A stretch of DNA of 36,830 nucleotides. Origin: CAYJDG01 sp964368875. Its GTDB lineage: Bacteria > Pseudomonadota > Alphaproteobacteria > Micavibrionales > Micavibrionaceae. The notes beneath the pieces were generated by a model, which did not search any database, was not told the DNA's origin, and saw only the letters and a program-made list of their open reading frames with translations. Shown piece after piece: positions 15,344 to 23,486 of the stretch. The DNA lies in the NCBI GenBank assembly GCA_964368875.1, contig CAYJDG010000022.1, forward strand, positions 1 through 36,830, given 5' to 3'. Position 1 is the first letter of the stretch. The number at the start of each line of letters is the position of its first letter. A program made the translations under genes and the position numbers.

Positions 15344-15494
15344 AATAGTATCCTTTGTAAGACTTTTCGATTTATGCACCACAAACGCCTGATGGCGCGT
15401 TTCATCCCCAAAAAACTCTTTGATAAATGCCCCGTACGCGTTTTTAGCTTGAGGAACAAAGATATAACGTTGGAGGCATGTAACAAATTATATT

Positions 15495-15923
15495 TTATAC
15501 GGCTAAAAAGGCTACGACCAGATAACGGGCTGTTTTTGCCAGCGCGACAAAAATCAGAAAAATCAGAAATTTCTCCTTCATCAAACCTGCAGCCACAGTA
15601 ATAGGGTCGCCTATAAACGGCACCCAACTTAGCAGCAACGACCACCGGCCATAACGCTCATAAAGACCTTGGGCCTTCAGCAGAGATTTTTCGCTGACTG
15701 GAAACCATTTTCGGTTTTTATATCTCTCAATGTATCGCCCCAGCCACCAGTTGGTGCACGAGCCTAAAATGTTACCAAGGGAAGCTGTTAAAATCAGGAG
15801 CCACACCGGAACATCAGTTTTTATGATAAGGCCTGCGAGTACAGCTTCCGATTGCGCGGGCAACAAGGTCGCCGCGCTAAACGCAGCCAGAAACAAGCCT
15901 GATAAGATGCTTACTTCTTGCAA
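15495..15923 (-). CDS. YqaA/DedA-like small membrane protein
   Basis: 142 residues with four hydrophobic segments. SAATLLPAQSEAVLAGLI and the segment with ASLGNILGSCTNWWLGRYI followed by RYGRWSLLLSWVPFIGDPIT match the YqaA branch of the DedA/SNARE-associated (VTT) family, which are probably lipid scramblases or flippases. The start is TTG 15923, 7 bases after a GAAGG site. It is a single gene near tRNA-Ser; function is inferred from family only. Confidence 0.85.
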   Translation of the reverse strand: MQEVSILSGLFLAAFSAATLLPAQSEAVLAGLIIKTDVPVWLLILTASLGNILGSCTNWWLGRYIERYKNRKWFPVSEKSLLKAQGLYERYGRWSLLLSWVPFIGDPITVAAGLMKEKFLIFLIFVALAKTARYLVVAFLAV

Positions 15924-16030
15924 AATTTACCTTCGCACAAGGGGGCGGATTGAATTGGATGCCTGACGCTCTCTGGCGGGCAAGAGACTTTCCAGAGGAT
16001 CATCAAGGTATCAGTCGTCGCGGTGAAGAA

Positions 16031-16121
16031 TGGCGGAGAGGATGAGATTCGAACTCACGATAGGGGATTAGCCTATGCCCGCTTTCCAGGCGAGTGCCTT
16101 AAACCGCTCGGCCACCTCTCC
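16031..16121 (-). tRNA. tRNA-Ser (anticodon GGA)
   Basis: Minus strand, 91 bases including an encoded CCA (16033-16031). Acceptor stem GGAGAGG/CCTCTCC with discriminator G; anticodon stem CTCGC/GCGGG with loop CTGGAAA (anticodon GGA); a long class II variable arm (ATAGG...CCTAT); T arm GAGTTCGAATCTC. It reads UCC and UCU codons. Confidence 0.97.
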
Positions 16122-16274
16122 GCATGTAGACAGGCTCACAGGTGGAAAACCCTGCAAGACCCGCGAAACCTAAAGCCTCGGGGCTTAAAAAACAAGTCTT
16201 AAAGCCCTGCAATGGAAAACCCGTTGGGGGGGCTGTGTTTTTATGATAACCTGCTGAAAGAAAAGGGCAATATC

Positions 16275-16634
16275 ATGACCGCAATCCCCCGTCTGTTCTG
16301 TATTTTGTTCGCGCTGCTGGCGATTGGCTCGGTTGGCCACGATGTCTGGCGCATGAATGTGGATGGCGGCGACTTCGCCTTTTCGCAGGTCGGTGGCCTG
16401 ATCACGCTCTATGCCAAGCAAGAACATAACGAAGCCCGCTCGGTCATCGCCGATGAAATCGGTGCCGAAGGATTCAACACGATCTTCGTTCCGGTTCTGA
16501 AATCCTACACGGTCGCGCTCACGGGCGGCATTGCTGTATTCTTCGGTCTGTGGGGATTTTTGGCCAAACGCAAACAAGACGCAGGCGGCTCGGGTCGCGG
16601 TGGCAAAGGCCGCGGCATGAAATTCACCCGCTGA
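16275..16634 (+). CDS. unknown two-helix membrane protein
   Basis: 119 residues from ATG 16275 with AAAGGG upstream. One hydrophobic helix at the start (LFCILFALLAIGSVGHDVW), a central hydrophilic domain of about 60 residues, a second helix (VALTGGIAVFFGLWGFLA) and a short Gly/Lys/Arg-rich tail (KRKQDAGGSGRGGKGRG). Family not recognised with confidence. The 3' end overlaps the convergent hydrolase gene by 11 bases. Confidence 0.75.
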   Translation: MTAIPRLFCILFALLAIGSVGHDVWRMNVDGGDFAFSQVGGLITLYAKQEHNEARSVIADEIGAEGFNTIFVPVLKSYTVALTGGIAVFFGLWGFLAKRKQDAGGSGRGGKGRGMKFTR

Positions 16635-17484
16635 TTTTTGCACTCATGCGGGCGACTTCGCGCCCAAGCATTTCCAGATCCTGAGGCCGCGACAGGCGGT
16701 GATCTCCATCCTCGACGATGATCACCTCGGTTTGCGACGGTATGATTTTATCGCTGATTTTATAGGCCGTTTCCCACGGAACCTCTGTATCGAGGCGTCC
16801 CTGCAGCAGGGTCACCGGGATGTTTAAAGTCAGCTGGCGGTTCAACAGCAAATGATTACGCCCATCCTGTAGCAGTGCATCAGACAGCACCAGCGGTTCA
16901 CTGAGCGAGCTTGGGACCGTAAACGAGCCGCTGGCCTGGCACGCGGCCCGCTCGGCATCGCTCATATGGTGCAGCCAGATTTCCTCGGTGAAGTCCGGCG
17001 CGGCGGCGATGCCGATAAAGCCTTTGATTTTTTCCGGACGCGCCTGCGCGCAGGCAAGACCGATCCAGCCGCCCATCGAAGACCCGACCAGAATAAATGG
17101 CTCGTCTGTCACCCCGTCGATGATGGTCAGGGCGTCAAGAATCCAGTCGCCAATCGTGCCTTGCGTAAAAATGCCATCCGAGAGGCCGTTGCCGGAATAA
17201 TCGAAACGCAGATAGGATTGGTCCCGGCCCGCACAGAATTCGGCAAGATACTGGGCTTTGGTCGCCAGCATGTCGGACGCGTAGCCATGTAGATAAATAA
17301 CCGCCGGAAGGTCGGCGCGGCCCGGCTGGTAGCGATAGGCGAGGGCCTGCCCCCGGGCATTGATCAGCTTTTCCGGGGGAGGAAGGGGCGCAGGAGAAGC
17401 TTGAGGATTTGTCGACACGGGACAGAGTGTGCTAAACCACTCGGCAAAGATCAAGAGACGAATTCGAGCCAAAAGCGCACCCAT
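16624..17484 (-). CDS. alpha/beta hydrolase (ABHD10-like)
   Basis: 286 residues if ATG 17484 is used. The oxyanion-side motif is YLHGYASDM, followed by RFDYSGNGLSDG, the nucleophile elbow GSSMGGW (Ser), the acid in GRLDTEVPW and the catalytic His in EDGDHRLS. The pattern resembles the ABHD10/YfbB-like serine hydrolases; the substrate is unknown. The first 22 residues look unlike a domain start, and GTG 17418 is an alternative. With the ATG start, the start codon overlaps that of the divergent glycosyltransferase by 2 bases. Confidence 0.83.
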   Translation of the reverse strand: MGALLARIRLLIFAEWFSTLCPVSTNPQASPAPLPPPEKLINARGQALAYRYQPGRADLPAVIYLHGYASDMLATKAQYLAEFCAGRDQSYLRFDYSGNGLSDGIFTQGTIGDWILDALTIIDGVTDEPFILVGSSMGGWIGLACAQARPEKIKGFIGIAAAPDFTEEIWLHHMSDAERAACQASGSFTVPSSLSEPLVLSDALLQDGRNHLLLNRQLTLNIPVTLLQGRLDTEVPWETAYKISDKIIPSQTEVIIVEDGDHRLSRPQDLEMLGREVARMSAKISG

Positions 17485-18664
17485 GCCTCCGAAACCCCAT
17501 CACAAACCACCGGTCGTTATGCAGGTCATCCCGCATCTGGGCGCAGGTGGAGCCGAGCAGGGCTGCATCGATATCGCCGCCGAGCTTAAGAACTCCGGCG
17601 CGAGCGCCATTGTCGTCTCAAATGGCGGCATGCGCATTCCTGAACTTGCCCGCGCCGGGGCCCGCCATATCAACATGCCGGTCGATAGTAAAAATCCGTT
17701 CGTGATGTATATGAACATCCTCCGCCTGCGCCGCCTGATCACGCAGTACGGTGTCGATATTGTCCATGCGCGCTCGCGTGCCCCTGCATGGAGTTGCCTG
17801 AAAGCGTGCGAGGGAACTGCCGCACATTTCATGACGACCTGCCACGCCCCCTATAACATTCATGACAATGCGGCGAAGCGGTTTTACAATTCTTCGATCG
17901 CGCGTGGCGAACGTGTCATTGCCATTTCCAACTTTGTGGCTGAATACCTGAAGAAAAATTACGAAATCGACCCAAACCGCATTCGCGTCGTGCACCGCGG
18001 TATCCCGATTGAAAAGTTCAATCCTGGCAACTGTTCGCCGGAACGCATGATGAAACTCTCCCGCGCGTGGCGGGTGCCGGATGGCGCCAGCATAATCCTG
18101 TTGCCGGGCCGCCTGACCAAATGGAAAGGCCAGCGCGAAATGATTGAGGCGATGGCACGCTTGGAGCGTCCGGATGTCTATTGCGTCATGGTCGGGGATG
18201 ATCAGGGCCGCACCGAATATCGCGCCGAACTGGAAAAACTCATCCATGATTACAAGCTTGAGGGCAATGTCAGGATCATGGATCACTGCGACGACATGCC
18301 ATCCGCTTGTATGCTGGCAACCGTCGTGGTCTCAGCTTCGATTGAACCCGAAGGCTTTGGCCGCGTGGCCGTCGAGGGTCAGGCGATGGGCCGTCCGGTG
18401 ATTGCGACCGATCATGGTGGGTCAACCGAAACGATTATTCCCGGCGTAACCGGCTGGCTCGTGCCGCCCGGCGATATCGATGAATTGACCGCGGCTTTGA
18501 AACGCGCACTGGATCTGACCGATGACCAGCGCAATGAGCTGGCCTACCATGCCATCAACCATGTGCAGCAGAACTTCACGCGCCAGCAAATGGCGGACCG
18601 CACGCTCGATGTCTATACCGAATTGCTGCTCGGCACCCCTGCAACCGCTGTGCAGGCGGCATGA
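17483..18664 (+). CDS. GT4-family glycosyltransferase
   Basis: 393 residues from ATG 17483. The N-terminal domain carries HLGAGGAEQGCIDIAAELK; the C-terminal domain has LLPGRLTKWKGQREMIEAM and the nucleotide-sugar site SIEPEGFGRVAVEGQAMGRP. This is the GT-B fold of retaining GT4 transferases that build LPS cores and polysaccharides from nucleotide sugars at the cytoplasmic face of the membrane. It overlaps the next gene (GT9) as ATGA, so the two form a surface-polysaccharide pair. No clear ribosome site is seen before this start; ATG 17429 is an alternative but would overlap the hydrolase gene by 56 bases. Confidence 0.92.
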   Translation: MPPKPHHKPPVVMQVIPHLGAGGAEQGCIDIAAELKNSGASAIVVSNGGMRIPELARAGARHINMPVDSKNPFVMYMNILRLRRLITQYGVDIVHARSRAPAWSCLKACEGTAAHFMTTCHAPYNIHDNAAKRFYNSSIARGERVIAISNFVAEYLKKNYEIDPNRIRVVHRGIPIEKFNPGNCSPERMMKLSRAWRVPDGASIILLPGRLTKWKGQREMIEAMARLERPDVYCVMVGDDQGRTEYRAELEKLIHDYKLEGNVRIMDHCDDMPSACMLATVVVSASIEPEGFGRVAVEGQAMGRPVIATDHGGSTETIIPGVTGWLVPPGDIDELTAALKRALDLTDDQRNELAYHAINHVQQNFTRQQMADRTLDVYTELLLGTPATAVQAA

Positions 18665-19602
18665 TGCAGCCTGCGGCGGTTGAGCAGATTCTGGTCATCA
18701 AACTCGGCGCGCTCGGCGATTTCATTTATGCGCTGGGGCCTATGAAAGCGATCCGCGCCCACCACCCGCAGGCCCGCATCACCCTTCTGACGACCGCGCC
18801 TTTTGCGAAACTGGGCAAGGATTGCGGCTATTTTGATGACGTTCTGATTGATGCAAAACCCAAATGGTATGATCTCTCTGCTGTGATTGCGTTTGCGCGG
18901 GATCTCAATCAGAGAAAATTCACCCGTGTTTATGATCTGCAGAACAACGACCGCACGGCGTTTTACCTGCATCTTTTTTCGCCGCGCCCGGAATGGGTCG
19001 GAGCCGCACGCGGGGCGTCGCATCGCAATACCTCACCTGAGCGCACCCGCGGCCACTCTTATCTTGGCCATGTGCAAACTCTGCGCCTTGGCGGCGTGGA
19101 AGATGTCAAACTTGATGACCTCTCTTGGATGACGGGCAATCTGGATAAGTTTCCTCTGCGCCCGCCATATGTGTTGCTCGTGCCCGGATGCTCACCCGCG
19201 CATCCGGAAAAACGCTGGCCTGTCGCGGGCTATAAAGATATTGCTCGCCGACTGATCGCTGAAGGCGTGCAACCGGTCTTGCTCGGCACGGCGGCGGAAG
19301 CAGATATCAATGCAGATATTTCTGCCGGGCTTGAGGTTTTAAATCTGACCGGGCAGACGGCATTCTATGATATTCCGGCGCTGGCGCGGAGCGCGCAAGC
19401 TGCCATCGGCAATGACACGGGGCCAGCCCACATGATCGCGGCGACAGGGTTGCCGCTGGTGATGCTGTTTTGCTCGGCGGCAAGCACAGTCAAGAAACAT
19501 GGCCCACAAGGCGCACGTGCAAAAACCATCGAAGCCGCAGATTTAACGACAATCAGTGCTGATGACGTGTGGAGAGTCTACAGGGATGCTCTTAAGCGGT
19601 AA
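18661..19602 (+). CDS. GT9-family (heptosyltransferase-like) glycosyltransferase
   Basis: 313 residues. N-terminal VIKLGALGDFIYALGPMKAI and the C-terminal IGNDTGPAHMIAATGLP are signatures of GT9 ADP-heptose transferases such as WaaC/WaaF; LVPGCSPAHPEKRWP is the middle conserved segment. It probably adds a sugar to the LPS inner core. ATGA overlap couples it to the GT4 gene. Confidence 0.92.
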   Translation: MMQPAAVEQILVIKLGALGDFIYALGPMKAIRAHHPQARITLLTTAPFAKLGKDCGYFDDVLIDAKPKWYDLSAVIAFARDLNQRKFTRVYDLQNNDRTAFYLHLFSPRPEWVGAARGASHRNTSPERTRGHSYLGHVQTLRLGGVEDVKLDDLSWMTGNLDKFPLRPPYVLLVPGCSPAHPEKRWPVAGYKDIARRLIAEGVQPVLLGTAAEADINADISAGLEVLNLTGQTAFYDIPALARSAQAAIGNDTGPAHMIAATGLPLVMLFCSAASTVKKHGPQGARAKTIEAADLTTISADDVWRVYRDALKR

Positions 19603-19912
19603 CCGGTGCCACTTGCGGATCGACCGCATAAATATCATAGAGACAGCGCAGCATCGATTTTACTGCCCTGTCTTCGAGAGAGTAATAGATGGTCTGCGCA
19701 TCACGTCGCGTAATGACCAGACCATCGCGGCGCAAGCGGGCCAAATGTTGGGACAGCGCTGACTGGGACAGGCCGACGATTTCTTCAAGATCGCCGACAC
19801 ATTTCTCGCCCTTGAAAAGTGCGCACATAATAATCAGACGTTTGTCGTTTGACATCGCCTTCAGCAGATTGGCCGCAACTTCTGCGTTCCTCTCCAGCTC
19901 TGTAATATCCAT
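19592..19912 (-). CDS. ArsR-family transcriptional regulator (NolR/BigR-like)
   Basis: 106 residues. The winged helix-turn-helix has LLKAMSNDKRLIIMCALFKG, EKCVGDLEEIV, the recognition helix GLSQSALSQHLARLRRDGLV and the wing TRRDAQTIYYSL. This set is close to BigR/YgaV/NolR-type ArsR proteins; one Cys (in GEKCVGD) is at the place used by BigR-type persulfide sensors, but a second Cys (in MLRCLYD) lies near the C-end, which fits a two-Cys switch. No obvious target operon is adjacent. It is convergent with the GT9 gene (11-base overlap). Confidence 0.9.
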   Translation of the reverse strand: MDITELERNAEVAANLLKAMSNDKRLIIMCALFKGEKCVGDLEEIVGLSQSALSQHLARLRRDGLVITRRDAQTIYYSLEDRAVKSMLRCLYDIYAVDPQVAPVTA

Positions 19913-20067
19913 AAATTAGCCCCTCAATAAAAAACGCAGAATCTAAGAAAATGTCTGGCTGCTCATAATCAGTTCAGCTCATCAAACGCATGACTAAATG
20001 TTCACGCATAAATAGAGACTCAGAGCTGAATTTGATTTTTTATATCAGATTTTTGCGGAATGATGAA

Positions 20068-20847
20068 TTATTGTGCCTGATCTTGCAAAGCTTTTTTTTC
20101 AGGCGCACGCGCTAATATAAGGCCTGCCAGTGTCGGTGGCAGTAGACCGAGCGTACGCGCGACAAGAGCAGTCGGCCACGGAAAGACAATTCTAGGTGGA
20201 TTTCCCTTTAGTTTCCGCACGATAATCGCAGCAGCTTTCTCAGCAGACATCAGAAATGGCATCGGAAAAGGATTATGGTCAGTGAGCCGCGTTTTGATAA
20301 ACCCGGGACAAACCACGGTTATTTGTACACCTGTCGGTTTCAGGCGCGTGTGCAGCGCGTCGCCGTAAAACCGCACCGCTGCCTTTGATGTGCTGTAAGC
20401 GGGAGCTCCGGGCCATGCAGCGAAACCGGCGAGCGAACTGATCAAAACTATCTGTCCTTTGCCACGCGCGATCATGCGCGGCAGGATCGGATCGATAGTG
20501 TTGAGAACACCCTGAAAATTGATATCGAAAATTTTCTGCGACTCGGACAAGGCCTGCTCCAGCACCGCCCCGCCGGTGCCGCCGGAAATCCCGGCATTGG
20601 CAATCACCAGATCGAGCGGGAATCTTTTGTCGCTGCCCGCGATCCATTGATGCATCAGTTCACGCGCGGTGACGTCGCCCGCCTGATAATGCGTTTCGGC
20701 CCCGGCCTGGGTGCAGGCGGCGGCAACTGCGGCCAGCCGCTCGACATTGCGCCCGCCAAGGATCAGGCGATGGCCCTCGCGAGCGTAGTGCAGGGCCAAA
20801 GCCTCGCCGATGCCGCTGGATGCGCCTGTGATAAGAATTGTTTTCAT
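20068..20847 (-). CDS. short-chain dehydrogenase/reductase (SDR)
   Basis: 259 residues. Cofactor motif TGASSGIGEAL at residues 7-17, NAG in VIANAGISGG, catalytic Ser in LISSLAGFAAWPG and the YSTSK active-site Tyr/Lys. It is a classical NAD(P)H-dependent SDR; the C-terminal hydrophobic segment (GLLPPTLAGLILA) suggests membrane association, as in the DltE/YqjQ group. Substrate unknown. Confidence 0.9.
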   Translation of the reverse strand: MKTILITGASSGIGEALALHYAREGHRLILGGRNVERLAAVAAACTQAGAETHYQAGDVTARELMHQWIAGSDKRFPLDLVIANAGISGGTGGAVLEQALSESQKIFDINFQGVLNTIDPILPRMIARGKGQIVLISSLAGFAAWPGAPAYSTSKAAVRFYGDALHTRLKPTGVQITVVCPGFIKTRLTDHNPFPMPFLMSAEKAAAIIVRKLKGNPPRIVFPWPTALVARTLGLLPPTLAGLILARAPEKKALQDQAQ

Positions 20848-20905
20848 TTTCCAACATTAGCAGAACGGCGATTGCAGAACAGATCAAAACCAGTAAAATG
20901 CCGCC

Positions 20906-21553
20906 ATGACGACTGCTTTAAAATATCTGATCAAACGGCGCGGGCTTTTATTCGTGCTGTCTTCTCCCTCCGGGGCTGGAAAAACCACCATCACGCGGGC
21001 ATTGCTCGACCGGGATGAAGAGCTGACCGTCTCGGTTTCGGTGACCACGCGCCAGCCGCGTCCGGGTGAAGTCGACGGGCAGGATTACCATTTCATCACC
21101 AAGGAAGAATTCGACCGTATGGTCGAGAAAAAAGAACTCCTTGAACACGCCAAAGTTTTTGGAAATTATTACGGCACGCCGCTCGCCCCGGTCGAAGACG
21201 CGCTTGAGAAAAGTCAGGACATTATTTTTGACATCGACTGGCAGGGCACACAGCAGCTGAAACAGAAACTGGTCAACGATCTGGTCACGGTCTTTATCCT
21301 GCCGCCCTCGCAGGACGAGCTCGAGCGCCGTTTGCGCGCGCGTCAGCAGGACAATGAAGATGTGATCGTCGAGCGCATGCGCAAAGCCTCCGCCGAAATC
21401 TCCCACTATTCTGAATATGATTACATCATCATCAATACGGAACTGGAACGCTCGATTGCGCGGGCTCAGGCCGTGCTCGAGGCCGAACGCTGCAAGCGCC
21501 GCCGCCTGACAGATCTGCCCGACTTCGTGCGCAAGATCATGCTCGCGGAATAA
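20906..21553 (+). CDS. gmk: guanylate kinase
   Basis: 215 residues. P-loop SPSGAGKTT (20-28), GMP-binding region VSVTTRQPRPGEVDGQDYHF, EHAKVFGNYYGTP, and the lid and base-binding FDIDWQGTQQLK. It phosphorylates GMP to GDP with ATP and is essential for GTP supply. Length is usual. Its stop is immediately followed by the stop of the convergent AAA+ gene, with no spacer. Confidence 0.97.
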   Translation: MTTALKYLIKRRGLLFVLSSPSGAGKTTITRALLDRDEELTVSVSVTTRQPRPGEVDGQDYHFITKEEFDRMVEKKELLEHAKVFGNYYGTPLAPVEDALEKSQDIIFDIDWQGTQQLKQKLVNDLVTVFILPPSQDELERRLRARQQDNEDVIVERMRKASAEISHYSEYDYIIINTELERSIARAQAVLEAERCKRRRLTDLPDFVRKIMLAE

Positions 21554-22444
21554 TTATTTCTTGAGGGCGTCCTTGTGGATGCCAGTCTCTTTGGAAATCA
21601 TGTAGTAAACTGATTCCAGTTCAAGGTCGCCCCCGATGCCCTTGTATTTGACATGGTGCGCCATGGCAGCATCCATCATGATGATCGATTTATCCGGCTG
21701 GTTCCGTTTGCGCATATGCTGATCAGTCAGGTCGACGATGATATCGATGACCTCGTCGGTGACGTTGATCTTATGATGCTTCTCGTAGCCTTTCTTGAGG
21801 TTCTTGACGATTTCCTTGGCCTGCGCAGCGGTCGGAACCGATAGAAATACTTTTTGAAAGCGGCGATCCATGGCGGGGTCGATGGCGACATAGATACGGA
21901 ATTCATCGAGCGTGGTCGCCCCGATGACGTGCAGATCGCCAACCGTGAGATATGGCTTCATAACCTCAGAAAGGCCTTTGTAAGCCGAGCCTTCACAGGA
22001 CGGCATGATCTGGTGCATCTCGTCGATGAAGAGAATGACCTTCGGATATTTCGGATCGTGATAGCGTTCGGCGACGCCTTTGCAAAGTGGCAGGAAGCGG
22101 CCTTGGAATTCAGCAGGCCCGAGCGTCCCGCCCGACATTGCGGCGAGATCGATTTCCAGCAGGCGGGCATCTTTCAGGTACTCAGGCACGTTGCCTGCGA
22201 CAATTTGCTGGGCAAGGCCAGCGCACAAAGCCGTTTTACCAACCCCGGCGGGTGCGAGCAGGGCGACGTTTTTACGGCCCTTTTGCAGAATGATCAGAAC
22301 GGCCTGATCGATTTCCTCATCCCGGCCCGTGATCGGGTCGAAGCGGTTCATGCGCGCAAGCTGCGTGAAGTCGCGGCAGTATTTGAAGATCAGCTCTTCA
22401 AGCTGTTCGTCGCTGACTTTATATTTGAGCTGCTCTTCGGCCAT
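21554..22444 (-). CDS. single-domain ClpA/ClpB D1-like AAA+ ATPase
   Basis: 296 residues. One AAA+ module closely resembling the first ATPase domain of ClpA/ClpB: RFDPITGRDEEIDQAV, Walker A in APAGVGKT (64-71), pore-loop region with GPAEFQGR, Walker B VILFIDEMH (Glu142), sensor 1 in VIGATTLDEFR and the Arg finger region AMDRRFQKVFL. The family normally has an N-domain and a second ATPase ring; both are missing, yet the protein looks complete, not truncated, because a dedicated start and an ordinary lid domain are present. It may be a single-ring chaperone or a motor for an unidentified partner. It is 18 bases after serB and may be co-transcribed with it. Confidence 0.88.
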   Translation of the reverse strand: MAEEQLKYKVSDEQLEELIFKYCRDFTQLARMNRFDPITGRDEEIDQAVLIILQKGRKNVALLAPAGVGKTALCAGLAQQIVAGNVPEYLKDARLLEIDLAAMSGGTLGPAEFQGRFLPLCKGVAERYHDPKYPKVILFIDEMHQIMPSCEGSAYKGLSEVMKPYLTVGDLHVIGATTLDEFRIYVAIDPAMDRRFQKVFLSVPTAAQAKEIVKNLKKGYEKHHKINVTDEVIDIIVDLTDQHMRKRNQPDKSIIMMDAAMAHHVKYKGIGGDLELESVYYMISKETGIHKDALKK

Positions 22445-22462
22445 GTAAATAATCCGCTTGTA

Positions 22463-23401
22463 TCAGTGCGGGCTCGGAGGTGAGCCTGAGGTTGAAGTTA
22501 GAACCCGGTCAATTTCTTGCCAAGTGTACCCCTGAATATAGAGCGCAGAGGTTAAATCTGAATGAACAATACAGTTCTCGATACTCTGTAAAACCACAGG
22601 TTTCGGGCGGAAACCAAGGCCCAAACCCGCATTTTCCAACATCGGCAAGTCGTTGGCCCCGTCGCCGAGCGCCATCGTGTCGAGGATGTCGAGGCCCATG
22701 CGGTTGCGGTACTGGGTCAGAAAACTCAACTTGGCATCCTTATCCAAAATCGGCGGAATGACCTCTCCGGTCAGCTGGTCGCCCTCGATGCCGAGCGTAT
22801 TGCCATGGTGGAACTGGAACCCGGCCTTGGCGGCAATCGCACGGGTAAAGAAAGTAAACCCGCCCGATGCCAGAACACAGGTGGCCCCATGGGCGCTCAT
22901 CACTTTAACCAGCGTCTCCGCGCCCGGCGAAAATTCGGTTTCGCTCAGCGTTTCATGCAGAGCGTTGATGCTCAGTCCCTTCAGCATGCCGACGCGCTCT
23001 TTCAGGGCTGTGTGAAAATCCAGCTCGCCGCGCATCGCGCGCGCCGTGATTGAGGCAATCTCATGCTTCAGGCCGACCGCGGCTGCGAGCTCGTCCAGCG
23101 TCTCGCTGGTGACGATGGTTGCATCCATATCCGCAATCAGCAGGCGTTTGCGCCGCGCATCTGCTGACGTGATAAAGACATCGATCTCGGCTCCAGCGAG
23201 CATATCCTTGAGCGCACTCAATTGAGCCGGCAACAGCTTGTCATCAACTGCGATGTCAGCTGCTTTATGAATATGCAGCCAGCGCGGATTGGGGGCAAAG
23301 CGTACCACCTGCTCATCCAGAAAGCGCTCGATCTCGGCCAGGTGACCGGGATTCAGTGGCTTGGCCGGATTGCCGGCAACGAAAACAAGGACGAACGACA
23401 T
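22463..23401 (-). CDS. serB: phosphoserine phosphatase SerB
   Basis: 312 residues. HAD phosphatase with DMDATIVTSE (nucleophile Asp91, Asp93), the Ser/Thr motif in VLASGGFTFF, a conserved Lys in DKDAKLSF, and GDGANDLPML. The first 80 residues form the usual extra N-terminal domain of SerB. It dephosphorylates 3-phosphoserine to serine, the last step of the pathway whose other genes (serC, serA) are also in the window. The C-end is extended by a Ser/Pro-rich tail. It is divergent from serC. Confidence 0.96.
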   Translation of the reverse strand: MSFVLVFVAGNPAKPLNPGHLAEIERFLDEQVVRFAPNPRWLHIHKAADIAVDDKLLPAQLSALKDMLAGAEIDVFITSADARRKRLLIADMDATIVTSETLDELAAAVGLKHEIASITARAMRGELDFHTALKERVGMLKGLSINALHETLSETEFSPGAETLVKVMSAHGATCVLASGGFTFFTRAIAAKAGFQFHHGNTLGIEGDQLTGEVIPPILDKDAKLSFLTQYRNRMGLDILDTMALGDGANDLPMLENAGLGLGFRPKPVVLQSIENCIVHSDLTSALYIQGYTWQEIDRVLTSTSGSPPSPH

Positions 23402-23486
23402 AAATTTACCTTATGACCACTGGACAGCGCGGGATGAATTCTCTATCGCTTGGCACTATAAGTCACACGCGCCGAGGGCTCAAGAG

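Noticed and set aside
15421..15490. EcfG promoter for dps
   Set aside because: The only GGAAC in the upstream region faces away from dps, and the CGTT beside it is 10 bases away, not 16-17.
15991..16030. Attachment site or integrase remnant next to tRNA-Ser
   Set aside because: No integrase gene, no repeat of the tRNA 3' end elsewhere in the window and no foreign block beside it.
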